Part shown: piece by piece, positions 53,901-63,097 of the stretch
How positions within the stretch are numbered: position 1 is the first letter of the stretch
Layout: each line of letters starts with the position of its first letter
Origin: Candidatus Uabimicrobium amorphum
GTDB lineage: Bacteria > Planctomycetota > Uabimicrobiia > Uabimicrobiales > Uabimicrobiaceae
NCBI RefSeq assembly: GCF_009002475.1
Contig: NZ_AP019860.1
Span: 7,082,501 to 7,146,500, forward strand
DNA: 64,000 nt
Direction: 5' to 3'
Made by a program: the position numbers and the translations under genes
The notes under the pieces: model-generated
Told to the model about the DNA's origin: nothing
What the model saw: the letters and a program-made list of their open reading frames with translations, nothing else
Database searches by the model: none

Positions 53901-56900
53901 ACAAGCAACAGGACAACCCATACGCAAGGGAATACATGTTTTGGTGTCCACTCCTGGCGAAGGTCAGTTGATTCATGAAAATCATCCCGTACGCGTCACG
54001 GCAATTAGTTTCGAGGGGAAACCAATCACATCGGTAAACCTCCAAGTCAATGGACGCAGCGTGGGAACCGACTACACAGTCCCTTATGAGTTTAGTGTTC
54101 CGTGGTATCGTCTAGCTGGTAGTGAGTGTACACTTCTTGCTACCGCAGTAGATTCGACAGGTAAAACAAAACGTGCCACACGTAAAGTGCGCGTTTCTGA
54201 TTACTTCAATTTACGACCAGTTGACGGCGCGGTGATCACCGGAAAAGACGTGACCATCTCTTGGGATGGTGGCAAGTTTGGTTCCAGTCGCGTGAAATAT
54301 CGTTTAGCGGGTGACGCAAAAATTCCATGGCAAGAAATTGTCGGAGCAAATGGTCGTAAACGTCAGGTGCGCATTACCCATCTTGAAGCGGGAAAAGTAT
54401 ACCAAATTCAACCCATTAGCGGCAAACTTCCCGGTCCGATCCGTCAAGTAACTCGTGTAAAAGGATTGGCATTTACCGAATCGCAATATGGCGGTACCAT
54501 TGAACGCGATTATGACCAAAAAATTCCGGTGAGTGTTCGCAATCATGCCGCGCAAAAACGCATAGTGCGTTTGCGATGTGAACTACCGCGTAATAGTAAG
54601 TTATTGGCCGAATTTATTGGTGATGGTGAAAAAGGAAGTCCTGTCGAATTGGCGCCCGGTGAGCAACGAACTTTCTTACTCGGGTTTAGTGCTCAGGATG
54701 TACTCAAGGAAGATCATACACTACCTATCTTTATTAAATCGAAAGATGGATTTTCCGATCAGGCACAAGTAAAAGTTAAAGTACGTATTCCGTTGGTGAA
54801 ATTAAAATGGAAGGATGTCACCCCAAAGAACCATCAGGGCCTAGGCAAAATTTTTGAATTGACCAATGAAGGTGACACGTTAACCGATTTAAATGTCAGT
54901 TCCGTTCACGACAAAGTAAAGATTTCTCCCGAAATGAAGCATGGTCTGTGCAAAAAGGGAGAGCGCCTGCGTTTTGAAGTGTTCCCCAAACTCTACGAAG
55001 GATTTCACTCTTGCAAGGACCAAATTGTCGCCAAATCGATTGCAACCTCTATTCCTGTCGATTTCAAAACCAGCTTGAAACCAGGAGAGAAGATTTACCG
55101 CATCAATATGATGGCGGGGATTGATCCGGTGACAGGCAAACCGGATGACATGTCCTCAGCGATTCGAGCTGCGCGGCGCATAGTTGGCCAGTACCTAGAT
55201 CCTGCTTATATTGACTGGAGTCATAAAACCAACCCTCGGGATACCAATCGCGATGGAAAGCCAGACCATTGGAGCGTATTAGACGACCTAAATAACACCA
55301 AATGGTTCGGGCAAGATACCGATGGTGACAGTGAGATTGATTTTGTACAGGCCGATGTAGGTATGGACGGGGAAATAGATCACTGCTCGGTTATGGAAAA
55401 CGGTAAATGGAAACCGACGAATATGCTCGATGCGTGGCTAGAGATGAACTTCTCGATTCCCAAGCATCGCACTAAGTACAAGAAACATGACCTGGATCTT
55501 GTGGTAAATGGCAAAATTGTCGGACAATTGCAGCAACAAATTCCCGAGGGGAACTACCGCTTTTCGCTACCGGCAACGACGTTAAACTGGGGAGCAGGAA
55601 GCAGCAATCAATTGGAGATTAACTCTCGTTTTCTCAACTACGCCCATTATGCGATTTCCAGTGATTTTCAACTAAAAACTCGTCTACTGAACACCGACAC
55701 ATTTATGGTGGGTACATCGCGGAAAGATGCCGTACAACGCCTCTACAAAAACAATAAGGGATTCTCCACCGAAGCACCGGATTACAGTATCTCGTCACAA
55801 GATCTCAATGCGGTCATGCCTGCCAATTTAGCCAAAGGCGCAAAAGTGGTGATCCACGGTAAGGTACTCAACCTTGGTGTTAGTCCCAGCGAACGCTTAG
55901 AAATTGCGATGTTCTTGGCGGTTCCGGGAACCAAAGGAAAAGAGTTGACGCGACAAATGATTGCTCCGCCCGGCATGATGGACGAAACATCTTTCCAGTT
56001 TACTTGGCCTGCTTCTGCGGGAAGTCATAGTCTGAGAATAGTTGTTGATCCAGATAACCTTCTTGGGGAAAGTAACCGCAGAAACAATACAGCGATTATC
56101 AATGTCCAGATTCCAGGTAAGGATACACCACCGGTTTTGACCGTAATAAAGCCTACGAATAATTTCAACAGCGATCAAAATGTTATGGAATTGCTCGCCA
56201 ATGCCACCGACGATGCCGGAATCATCAGCATCGATGTGTCCGTCGACAATGGCGCCATGAAACCACTCTACAAAACGAGCGAAGGTTATGCTGGTAAAGC
56301 TCGTTTACAACCAGGTAGCCATACACTACATTTCCAAGTGACGGATTCTGGAGGAAATCGTGTTAGTGAAAAGCGCACTGTCGTTGTCGCGGGAAAACGC
56401 CCGGAATTTAAGGTAATCCATCCCAAAGACCAAACACAAACCGACAACCGCCACATAGATATTTTGGTTTCTGCTGAAAATATGGACAAAGTGGCAGTGA
56501 GAGTCAATAACGGTCCGTGGCAGAGCTTGATGGAAAACAACAACGTGTGGACGGGCAAGGTGGATCTTACTTTTGGTGAATGTCACGTCGAGACAGTTGT
56601 TGTTGATAGCAATGGACTTCAGCAAAAAAAGAAGATCCTTGTCCATTGCTCTGCACAGCCGCAAGATCAGGACAAGGACGATACGGATAAAGGCAATGAT
56701 GAAAACGGCAAAAAAAGTGCAAAGAAAAAACAACAACAAAAAAATAATGACGACGTAAATAAAAATAACAAACACAACAATACAAAAGTTCAGCATGACA
56801 AAAAAGATAAACATACACCGCACAAGTCAGCTGATCAACATAACAAGGAAAAAGACAAGCTCAAAAAGCCTGCGCAACAAAATAATCAAATAGGTGGTAA

Positions 56901-59541
56901 AGGACGTAAACAGCCAAACAAAAACGACAAAAAAGATCAAAAGTCACCTCAAGGTAAACAAAATCATCCACAAGGAAAGGACAAAGATGAAGACGCAGGT
57001 GATGGTGGTTCAGAAGATGCCGACGACGATTCAGACGATACGCCACAAGCACCGACACCTCTGCCCGTAGAAATCCCAGAAGAAAATGAAGTAGAACCTC
57101 CTACGGGGTTTGAGCCACCGACAAAGTATAGACGACCGACATACAATCCACAACGTAATCCACGTCGTAGGCCCGCTCCCAAAGGGTTCAATCACAACCG
57201 TCAGCGCAAGGACTGGTATTGTCCCAACCGACCGAATATAAAAACGATCTTTAAAGTTCCCGAAGGAATGACCAAAGAGGAATATGAGAGAATCTTGAAG
57301 CTCGGTCCAGACAGTAAAGAATTCAAGGAATTGGAGGCGAAACTTCTCGCAAAATTCTGGTACAACAACTTTGGACGTAAGTTCAAAGGCAAGACCATGG
57401 ATAAATTCCTGGAACAATTCCGCGACCTTCTACTAAAACGCTGCGATCGTTTAACTCCCGTTGACGGAAAAATGCCTAGTTTCTTGCAAAACCTCGGCTT
57501 TGTCGCTCCTGATCCGCCGACAGATCCCGCGGAGTTGAGAAAATGGCGCGAACGTATGAAGGACCTCACCAAAATTTACTGGTTGCGACTTCTTGCCTCC
57601 AACGATCCACAGACAGTGATTAATGGTATGCGCAAACGTGCCAAGGCTTTGCAAAAATACGATGAAGCATCTTCGATGCAAGCTGAGGCTATTGTCGATA
57701 AGTTAACCGCTGACCAACAATTTGCCGAAGAGATTATCGAAGCCCTACCGTATGCTGGTGAAGTGCTCGATGTCTACGCGATTGTCACCGGTAGAACCGC
57801 TCTCAGTGGTCGTCAAGTAGATGCCTTTGAAACAGTAATGCGTAGTTTAGGCGTTGGAATACCTGCCGCGCAACAGCTCTACAGTAAAGGGAAAGCGCTT
57901 AAAGGATTTGCCAATAGTTTTGCGGAAGCCTATCGTCACGGTGGAGACGAGTTCAAGGACGCCTTGATTAAACAGTTCAAAAAAGCGGGTAAAGAACTTG
58001 ATCCAAAGATTGTTGACAAAGCCTTTGATACGATTAATAAATTTAAAAAGCAGGGGCGAAATGCGGTCAAGAAACAAATGGATGAGATGGCCGATACTGC
58101 CGGAGACATTTTTCGCAAATCAGATGCAGGCAAAGCCGCCCATTTACGCAAAGCTGCGGATGAAAAACAGGCCCGCGAGTTGATTGAAAAGCTCAACAAG
58201 GCAACAGATCCAGATGAAATCGCCGACTTAAGTAAGAAACTTCAGCATGATAAAACTGCCCAGCGTTTGATCAATGAAGATGGTGTCAATCAATCGGTCC
58301 GCGATAAAATGATCGACTACCTGGACGATCCGACAACCGGTAAGGGACTTTACCAAAAAACGGACAAAGGTGTGAAAAAATATTTCGACGATGTACTCAA
58401 GACCAAAGATCCCAAAAAACTAAGTAAAATGGCCGATGAAATGGGGATGACCCCCAAGCAGTTGACCGAGTTCCAAGACGATGTTCAGGCATTTGCCAAA
58501 AAACACGGACTTGACGTGGATGACTTAGAGGTAGATGTCGTTGCTCCGACCAACAAAAAAGGAGGAAAACGCACCGTCGGCCGCGACCGCGACGTTACCT
58601 ATCGTGTCAAAATCAAAGACGATGCCCTGGCCAAAGCCGGAAATCCGCGTTACAAAACCATGGATATCGACCATAGAGTGAGTGACAACGTCTACAAAAA
58701 GAACTTATGGGAACAGGCTCATCCAGGTCAAAAACTCAAAAACATGGACGATGCCCATAAATTCGCAGACGGCATGGATCAGATGGTTACCTCTGCAAAA
58801 CACCATGAAGCTTATGATATAGGTAACCTAACCGTAGAAGAGTTCTTTGAAGGTGGATTAGGAAATGTCAGCGTTACCGGTAAAAAACAGTTGAACAACT
58901 TTACCGAAACGATGAAGACGAAATCCACCGACTGGTTTCAGAAAACAACCGGCGATGCGGTAAAAAATACCACAGAAGGTATGCGTCAGGCAACCAAGCA
59001 ATATGACAAAGCCATTACGACGCGTCTCAAAAAATACGGTATGGACCCCGATCTTTATCTTGACCCCACCTTGGTAAAAGGAAAAGAGATCTTTGACAAA
59101 GTGGCCAAAGGGCAAATTCCTCTAGAACAAGGAGAGCAGATGCTCAAAGCGATTGGTTCTAGTAAAGAGGAAGTGGTGGAGAAGCTGGCCGACGCCTTTA
59201 AGAAAATTGAAACGAGTGGTCCCGCAAAAATTTTCCGTGAACAGGGCGAAAAAAAGTTGCGCGCGGCTGTTCAAAAACAAATTAGCAACAAAGGATCTGC
59301 CGCCGCCATGGAAGCAACGGTAAATGCTTTGAAAAACGGTGAAATTACCGGAGAGGCTTTTAAACAAATCCGTTCTGAAATTGCGGTGCAGATGGGCAAA
59401 AACGTTCAGCCTGCCGATCTCGGTCGCTATGTTCGCAAACAGATCATCAATACTGCGGAATTTAACCATCTCGCCAAGATTGTCGCGAAACGCACAGGAC
59501 GCTCAATTGACGAAGTACTCAAAGAAGCGAACCAACGCTAA
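50974..59541 (+). CDS. Giant secreted repeat protein with possible toxin-like C-terminus
   Basis: 2855-residue exported protein. A signal peptide (YCLFLILFFSFYGMILIA, about 10-27) is followed by three CnaB/carboxypeptidase-regulatory-like domains (about 33-305), then five PPC-like beta domains of about 117 residues, each ending in a motif like EWGNNG (about 402, 518, 637, 754, 872). Ig-like domains, an Asp-rich Ca-site-like stretch (DTNRDGKPDHW and DTDGDSEID, about 1424), a CARDB-like domain (1615-1715) and an Ig-like domain follow. A Lys/Asn/Asp/Gln-rich low-complexity linker (about 1895-2030) leads to a helical region and a segment MDIDHRVSDNVYKKN with KHHEAYDIGNL (about 2563-2615), faintly HNH-like. 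It may be a surface adhesin-toxin. Confidence 0.75.
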   Translation: MFSYSRFKGYCLFLILFFSFYGMILIAETIPGPFKVKVVSSSHKNPLANVTVYIGGRKAVSDPAGEVVFDGLPEGNYQLRCDQPGFNHYEKQLAIPNGKRPPHTVILTPEVLTPLKLKLVASMSGESIPHARVYLTSVKVHSSFAAKLNFNPNWEGHVTTIPVPAGTYSMRIVAKGFKDYHALFVHKAVKNNIVIKLDPIFKPLTTAVIVKGDDGNFIGGANVELWESYPQAKIAVSRSNQNGLAKFSTLKLGVVNPINQDKVLSTTCRNEVVARVTAKGYHPTLQSLSLAVRNRKIVTLNKIKEFSENEPNNSKEQAQLLRPGNTVSLKIGKFRDQDWFSFQLKEPAQVTLFMAKLPIEISMQVMNAAGKVIGNYNQYAGHDIRWVGHYKAGKYFIRILEWGNNGFSPQEFKLKMTSQTAADPLEPNDNKALARDISVGQHMRGLIFPVGDKDFFRVKVDRPGRVQLVSMYNSKFERSIRVFNENNRVVGHLNMYTGHGGKNEFQIQPGVYYIEISEWGNNGLSLDPYDIRIRFISDDGIDDLPLIPGQPIVSLRHLELDKRIYGTINPVHDQDVYTIYVPSKGMLNIYQHGDCELSGSLYNAQGKLLRHVNSYAKHSTHMAYGFQRAQTVYYRMTEWGNNGWSPFPYELKTWFSPAAELERLQHNETMQTATPIELGVLVRDNIHPVGDQDWYQVTIDQPGTLEVWNRARPELDVRLFNAKGKLVGHRNIYHNHESVVNWNVLPGIYYIKVADWGNNGACAWDYAMKVTLKRAVPGETADMAKSPIVPLKIGEARTCGIEHVGDVERYRVSIPEKGEYALTIGGPLESSIHVKDIRTGKPFLHFNAYAGHSIARNFKTQGPMELLITVREWGNNQASIIPNWIMVAKKGVALTLLNLEWKTNPVDPTKVTFTAVGCRGVKPSANIALDINNDGHTDATLTKGAKKTLDFPKQGLYKIHYHGRNKHSSYRGEMWVQATGQPIRKGIHVLVSTPGEGQLIHENHPVRVTAISFEGKPITSVNLQVNGRSVGTDYTVPYEFSVPWYRLAGSECTLLATAVDSTGKTKRATRKVRVSDYFNLRPVDGAVITGKDVTISWDGGKFGSSRVKYRLAGDAKIPWQEIVGANGRKRQVRITHLEAGKVYQIQPISGKLPGPIRQVTRVKGLAFTESQYGGTIERDYDQKIPVSVRNHAAQKRIVRLRCELPRNSKLLAEFIGDGEKGSPVELAPGEQRTFLLGFSAQDVLKEDHTLPIFIKSKDGFSDQAQVKVKVRIPLVKLKWKDVTPKNHQGLGKIFELTNEGDTLTDLNVSSVHDKVKISPEMKHGLCKKGERLRFEVFPKLYEGFHSCKDQIVAKSIATSIPVDFKTSLKPGEKIYRINMMAGIDPVTGKPDDMSSAIRAARRIVGQYLDPAYIDWSHKTNPRDTNRDGKPDHWSVLDDLNNTKWFGQDTDGDSEIDFVQADVGMDGEIDHCSVMENGKWKPTNMLDAWLEMNFSIPKHRTKYKKHDLDLVVNGKIVGQLQQQIPEGNYRFSLPATTLNWGAGSSNQLEINSRFLNYAHYAISSDFQLKTRLLNTDTFMVGTSRKDAVQRLYKNNKGFSTEAPDYSISSQDLNAVMPANLAKGAKVVIHGKVLNLGVSPSERLEIAMFLAVPGTKGKELTRQMIAPPGMMDETSFQFTWPASAGSHSLRIVVDPDNLLGESNRRNNTAIINVQIPGKDTPPVLTVIKPTNNFNSDQNVMELLANATDDAGIISIDVSVDNGAMKPLYKTSEGYAGKARLQPGSHTLHFQVTDSGGNRVSEKRTVVVAGKRPEFKVIHPKDQTQTDNRHIDILVSAENMDKVAVRVNNGPWQSLMENNNVWTGKVDLTFGECHVETVVVDSNGLQQKKKILVHCSAQPQDQDKDDTDKGNDENGKKSAKKKQQQKNNDDVNKNNKHNNTKVQHDKKDKHTPHKSADQHNKEKDKLKKPAQQNNQIGGKGRKQPNKNDKKDQKSPQGKQNHPQGKDKDEDAGDGGSEDADDDSDDTPQAPTPLPVEIPEENEVEPPTGFEPPTKYRRPTYNPQRNPRRRPAPKGFNHNRQRKDWYCPNRPNIKTIFKVPEGMTKEEYERILKLGPDSKEFKELEAKLLAKFWYNNFGRKFKGKTMDKFLEQFRDLLLKRCDRLTPVDGKMPSFLQNLGFVAPDPPTDPAELRKWRERMKDLTKIYWLRLLASNDPQTVINGMRKRAKALQKYDEASSMQAEAIVDKLTADQQFAEEIIEALPYAGEVLDVYAIVTGRTALSGRQVDAFETVMRSLGVGIPAAQQLYSKGKALKGFANSFAEAYRHGGDEFKDALIKQFKKAGKELDPKIVDKAFDTINKFKKQGRNAVKKQMDEMADTAGDIFRKSDAGKAAHLRKAADEKQARELIEKLNKATDPDEIADLSKKLQHDKTAQRLINEDGVNQSVRDKMIDYLDDPTTGKGLYQKTDKGVKKYFDDVLKTKDPKKLSKMADEMGMTPKQLTEFQDDVQAFAKKHGLDVDDLEVDVVAPTNKKGGKRTVGRDRDVTYRVKIKDDALAKAGNPRYKTMDIDHRVSDNVYKKNLWEQAHPGQKLKNMDDAHKFADGMDQMVTSAKHHEAYDIGNLTVEEFFEGGLGNVSVTGKKQLNNFTETMKTKSTDWFQKTTGDAVKNTTEGMRQATKQYDKAITTRLKKYGMDPDLYLDPTLVKGKEIFDKVAKGQIPLEQGEQMLKAIGSSKEEVVEKLADAFKKIETSGPAKIFREQGEKKLRAAVQKQISNKGSAAAMEATVNALKNGEITGEAFKQIRSEIAVQMGKNVQPADLGRYVRKQIINTAEFNHLAKIVAKRTGRSIDEVLKEANQR

Positions 59542-59550
59542 TTAAATTTT

Positions 59551-59609
59551 TAGACAGGAAGAACAGGATAAAAAATATATAATGCTGTTCTTCCTGTTAA
59601 TCCTGTCTA
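59551..59609. terminator. Bidirectional terminator between convergent genes
   Basis: AGGAAGAACAG (59556-59566) pairs with CTGTTCTTCCT (59585-59595), and an alternative outer pairing TAGACAGGA (59551-59559) with TCCTGTCTA (59601-59609) exists. T- and A-rich flanks occur on both sides. It lies between the convergent giant gene and TPR gene. The ACAGGA unit is itself repeated. Confidence 0.6.
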
Positions 59610-59612
59610 AAT

Positions 59613-61055
59613 TTACTTTTCATTTTCTTTTAAATAACGTTCCGCATCTTGAATATCGTCTTCGAGTTCTCTTTTTAAACTCGGTTTGAGGTCCATTAAT
59701 ATTCGCCAGTGTTCAATAGCTTTTCGATACTTTTTTTGGCGTTTATAAACTCGAGCGATATTTCGATGAGCCAAGACAAATTTAGGTCGCAACTGTAGTG
59801 CTTTTTGGTAATCGTTCATAGCGTCTTCGTATTTTTGTAATGAATAATAGCAAGAACCGCGATTGTTGTAGTTTTCGACAACCTGGGGTTTTAGCCTAAT
59901 GGCACTCGTAAAACATCGTGCCGCTGATACAAATTGATCTTCCTCGTAATGAAGAAATGCCTTTTCCGTGTAAGCGTCGTAGTCATTGGGGTTCAAATTA
60001 ATGGCCGACGCGTAGTCATTTAGGGCAGCTCTATTGGCTTCATATGACGTACTCAGAGGAGGAGTTGTAAATTGTAAATCCAAAAAATCCTTATAAGCTT
60101 TAGCTCGCGCAGTATAGAGGTAGGGTACTTCTTTCTCGATCGCAATCGCTTTTGTTAAATCTGCGGCTGCTAGGCGTGCTTTTTTCAAAGCCATTAAGTT
60201 TCTCGCGCGATTGCGATACGCCAATATATGTGTGGGACGCAATGCAATTGCTTGTGACAGGTCATCAATTGCTTGTTGGTATTGTTTGAGGCTTTCATAA
60301 CATAGAGAACGATTGTTGTAAGAAGCATGCAATTGTAATAAAATAATGTCGTATTGCTGAGATGTTTCATACCCTCTCAAATCGTAGTAGTTGTGAAATA
60401 ACTTGTTTCTGTTGAGTTCAATTGCTTTTGTATAATCATTGATTGACTCTCGGTATTGTTTTTTTGTCCAATGAATATTCCCGCGATTTTGATACGCGGC
60501 AACACTGTTGGCATTGTGTTTGATAATCCATGAGAAATCGCCATGAGCAAGATCATTTTTTCCCAGCTTCATGTAGGTAAGCGCACGGTTATAGTATACG
60601 AGTTCCCGATTTGGATAAAATTCTAGTACTTTAGAGAAGTATTCCAAAGCTTGTTGGTATTTTTTTTGGAAGAAATAGACCTCCCCAAGATGCATCAAGC
60701 TCTCCGAGTGGTCAGGCTCTATATTTAAAATTTTGCGAAAATGTTTTGTGGCTTGCTCATAATCTTGCAAGTGAATATAACTCATCCCCATGCATTCCAA
60801 AGAAAGAATGTGTTTGGGATTATGTTCCAGAGCCTTTTCACAAGAGGAAATAGCTTTTGTATAATTTTTTAGCCGAAAATATTCTAAGGCTTGTTGGTGA
60901 AAGCTCATCGCATATAGACGTGCAAAGTGTAGCTGTTGTTCTTGGTTTTGTTTTTGCAGCATCTGAATTTGTTCTTTTAACAAAGTCACCTCATCTGTTG
61001 TTTCTTGGGCAAAAACAATGCTACCGGTCAATAACAATGTAACGAAAAAACGCAT
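59613..61055 (-). CDS. Exported TPR protein
   Basis: 480-residue protein with signal peptide (MRFFVTLLLTGSIVFAQ, cleavage after the Ala at about 16) and a short coiled coil (about 22-40), then about ten TPR units to the end (ALEYFRLKNYTKAISSCEKA, ATKHFRKILNIEPDHSESLM, AYQNRGNIHWTKKQYRESIN and others with the typical W/L-G-Y-A-F-A-P spacing). TPR arrays bind other proteins. Location is probably periplasmic. It converges on the giant gene across a terminator. Confidence 0.85.
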   Translation of the reverse strand: MRFFVTLLLTGSIVFAQETTDEVTLLKEQIQMLQKQNQEQQLHFARLYAMSFHQQALEYFRLKNYTKAISSCEKALEHNPKHILSLECMGMSYIHLQDYEQATKHFRKILNIEPDHSESLMHLGEVYFFQKKYQQALEYFSKVLEFYPNRELVYYNRALTYMKLGKNDLAHGDFSWIIKHNANSVAAYQNRGNIHWTKKQYRESINDYTKAIELNRNKLFHNYYDLRGYETSQQYDIILLQLHASYNNRSLCYESLKQYQQAIDDLSQAIALRPTHILAYRNRARNLMALKKARLAAADLTKAIAIEKEVPYLYTARAKAYKDFLDLQFTTPPLSTSYEANRAALNDYASAINLNPNDYDAYTEKAFLHYEEDQFVSAARCFTSAIRLKPQVVENYNNRGSCYYSLQKYEDAMNDYQKALQLRPKFVLAHRNIARVYKRQKKYRKAIEHWRILMDLKPSLKRELEDDIQDAERYLKENEK

Positions 61056-61122
61056 AACAACTCCATTAAATAAAAACTATTTTACTTTTTTACTTCTTAG
61101 TATATCAGAGTAGGAGAATATC

Positions 61123-61965
61123 ATGGAGAAAATAATCAACGATGCACAACTAAGAGTTTTCGACGAAGGTTCGGGTTCACCGGTGATCTTTACTATTCAC
61201 GGTGGTCCTGGGGTGAGTGATTTTCGAGAACCTAAAACATGGATCGGCCCTTTAGGTAAAGATCACCGCGTTATTTACTATGACCAACGCGGCAGTGGTC
61301 TTTCGCAAGAAACAGACAAAAGTACGTATACGCACCAACAACTTATCCAAGACGTGGAAGCGTTACGTGCGGACCTACAAATCGAAAAAATGAGTGTTTT
61401 TGGCGGATCTTACGGTGGGTTTATTGCCATGTTATACGCACTTGCTTTTCCCGAAAGGGTAAGTCATTTAGTTTTAAGGGGAACGTCTAGCTGGTATGGT
61501 TTTGTTGAGGATTCTATCGAAAATGCCCTGGAGGATGGACGCGGTGGGATGACCTACGAAGAAATGATGCGCGGCTTTGAAGGCGGGTTTGTATCCAAAG
61601 AAGAGTATAAAGATTTTTTTGCGCGTATTTATCCACTGTACAGCAAAGGCGAACATTCGCAAAGCGAAATACGCGAATTTTTGAATACCAAACACTACCA
61701 CTACGAAACGCACAATGCTTTTTTTGATCGCGAAAAGGGAGATTTTTGGAAATACGATATTCGCGAACAACTCAAAAGTTTACAGATACCAACGCTGGTT
61801 TTGGTCGGTAGATACGACTGGATTACTCCGGTGAAGTACTCCGAGGAGATCGCCTCTTTAATTCCTAACTCTAAACTGGTCATTTTTGAAAAATCGGGAC
61901 ATTCGACCCATGCCGACGAGCCACAGCTCTTTTACCAAACGATTCGTGACTTTTTATCTACATAG
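61123..61965 (+). CDS. Proline-iminopeptidase-type alpha/beta hydrolase
   Basis: 280-residue cytosolic hydrolase. The oxyanion motif HGGPG is at about residue 26, with YYDQRGSGLS after it. The nucleophile elbow is GGSYGG (Ser near 96), the acid is in VGRYDWITP (about 228) and the His in SGHSTHADEP (about 260). This set is typical of the S33 proline iminopeptidase family. TAGGAG precedes the ATG. Substrate preference cannot be told. Confidence 0.85.
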   Translation: MEKIINDAQLRVFDEGSGSPVIFTIHGGPGVSDFREPKTWIGPLGKDHRVIYYDQRGSGLSQETDKSTYTHQQLIQDVEALRADLQIEKMSVFGGSYGGFIAMLYALAFPERVSHLVLRGTSSWYGFVEDSIENALEDGRGGMTYEEMMRGFEGGFVSKEEYKDFFARIYPLYSKGEHSQSEIREFLNTKHYHYETHNAFFDREKGDFWKYDIREQLKSLQIPTLVLVGRYDWITPVKYSEEIASLIPNSKLVIFEKSGHSTHADEPQLFYQTIRDFLST

Positions 61966-62031
61966 ATTTCATAACTTGGGCTACAAACCATAAACATCTT
62001 ATTTGTCGAATTCAAAACTAGGAGACTTGCG

Positions 62032-62985
62032 GTGTGTAAATCAACAAAAAATAATAAATATATTCACCAGTTGTTCCTGATATGTGCACTACTTTACATT
62101 TCCTGTTCAGGAGCGATTGATACCAGAAAATATCATAGAGATACGTTTACCCAAGCGACAACTTCCGCAACGACAGATGTTTCCATAGCCTTCATACATA
62201 CCGGTAATACTTTTTCATCTGAATCCATGATTTTTGATGGCGGACGAACTTTTTGCTCCCACGAAACAGTCTTTGTGGCCGTATTGGTGAAACACCCCCA
62301 AGGAACTTTTTTATTCGACACAGGTCTTGGTGAAAATATTGACGAACAGTTTGCCGACAATTGCTGTTTTCACCAGATGATACTTTCTTACAACAAAACA
62401 CAGGCTGCTTCAACGCAATTAGCGTCTCATGACATGGATATCAAAATGATCATCCCTTCACATTTGCATTGGGATCATGCGAGTGGTATTGTTGATTTTC
62501 CACATGCACAAGTATGGATACAAAAAAATGAACTGCTATGGGCAAAGTCCATGTTTCCGCCTCATGTACTTCCCAAACAAATTCATCCACGTACGATTAA
62601 CTGGAAACTTTTTTCTTTTCAAGACATACCTTATGAAAATTTTACACGTAGTTTAGATATTTTCGACGATGGTTCTGTCATCTTAGTTCCTTTAGAAGGT
62701 CATAGCCCTGGCTCCGTCGGCATGTTTGTCAATTTTCCCTCGGGAAGGCGCATGTTTTTTTCGGGAGATACCACTTGGGCCATTGAAGGAGTTGAAATTC
62801 CAACTCAAAAAGCATGGTTGGTAAGATGCCTTGTAAAACCAGACCATGATGAAGAACAAACACGTAACATGATCGTCAAATTACACTGGTTGTCGAAAAA
62901 ATATCCTCATCTCGAAATCATTCCTGCACACGATGGTAAGGTCTACAAAAAATACAGCTCTTTTCCGAAATTTATTTCAAAATGA
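62032..62985 (+). CDS. Metallo-beta-lactamase-fold lipoprotein, N-acyl homoserine lactonase-like
   Basis: 317-residue lipoprotein starting at GTG with lipobox LLYISC (Cys 25). The metallo-beta-lactamase motif SHLHWDHASG (about 143-152) has two His and one Asp for zinc, with later ligands in LEGHSPGSVGMF (His near 222), FFSGDTTWA (Asp) and IIPAHDG. These match the lactonase branch (AttM/AiiA-type), in which HLHWDH is typical. An exported lactonase could degrade signals or other lactones. The exact substrate is open. Confidence 0.78.
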   Translation: MCKSTKNNKYIHQLFLICALLYISCSGAIDTRKYHRDTFTQATTSATTDVSIAFIHTGNTFSSESMIFDGGRTFCSHETVFVAVLVKHPQGTFLFDTGLGENIDEQFADNCCFHQMILSYNKTQAASTQLASHDMDIKMIIPSHLHWDHASGIVDFPHAQVWIQKNELLWAKSMFPPHVLPKQIHPRTINWKLFSFQDIPYENFTRSLDIFDDGSVILVPLEGHSPGSVGMFVNFPSGRRMFFSGDTTWAIEGVEIPTQKAWLVRCLVKPDHDEEQTRNMIVKLHWLSKKYPHLEIIPAHDGKVYKKYSSFPKFISK

Positions 62986-63006
62986 AAATGGTAAACCTGT
63001 CAACGT

Positions 63007-63051
63007 AAATGGGCTAAGCAACCGGTAAAATCAGAATTGCTTAACCCATTT
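63007..63051. terminator. Bidirectional terminator hairpin
   Basis: AAATGGGCTAAGCAA (63007-63021) pairs with TTGCTTAACCCATTT (63037-63051) with one mismatch; loop 15 bases. It lies between convergent genes and would end both transcripts. Confidence 0.6.
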
Positions 63052-63097
63052 GCATTTACATGTTTCTACTTTACACTTAATTTCTCGGACGTATCAA

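Noticed and set aside
51328..59469. Many long leftward frames opposite the giant gene
   Set aside because: They are antisense shadows of a strongly biased coding sequence without ribosome sites.
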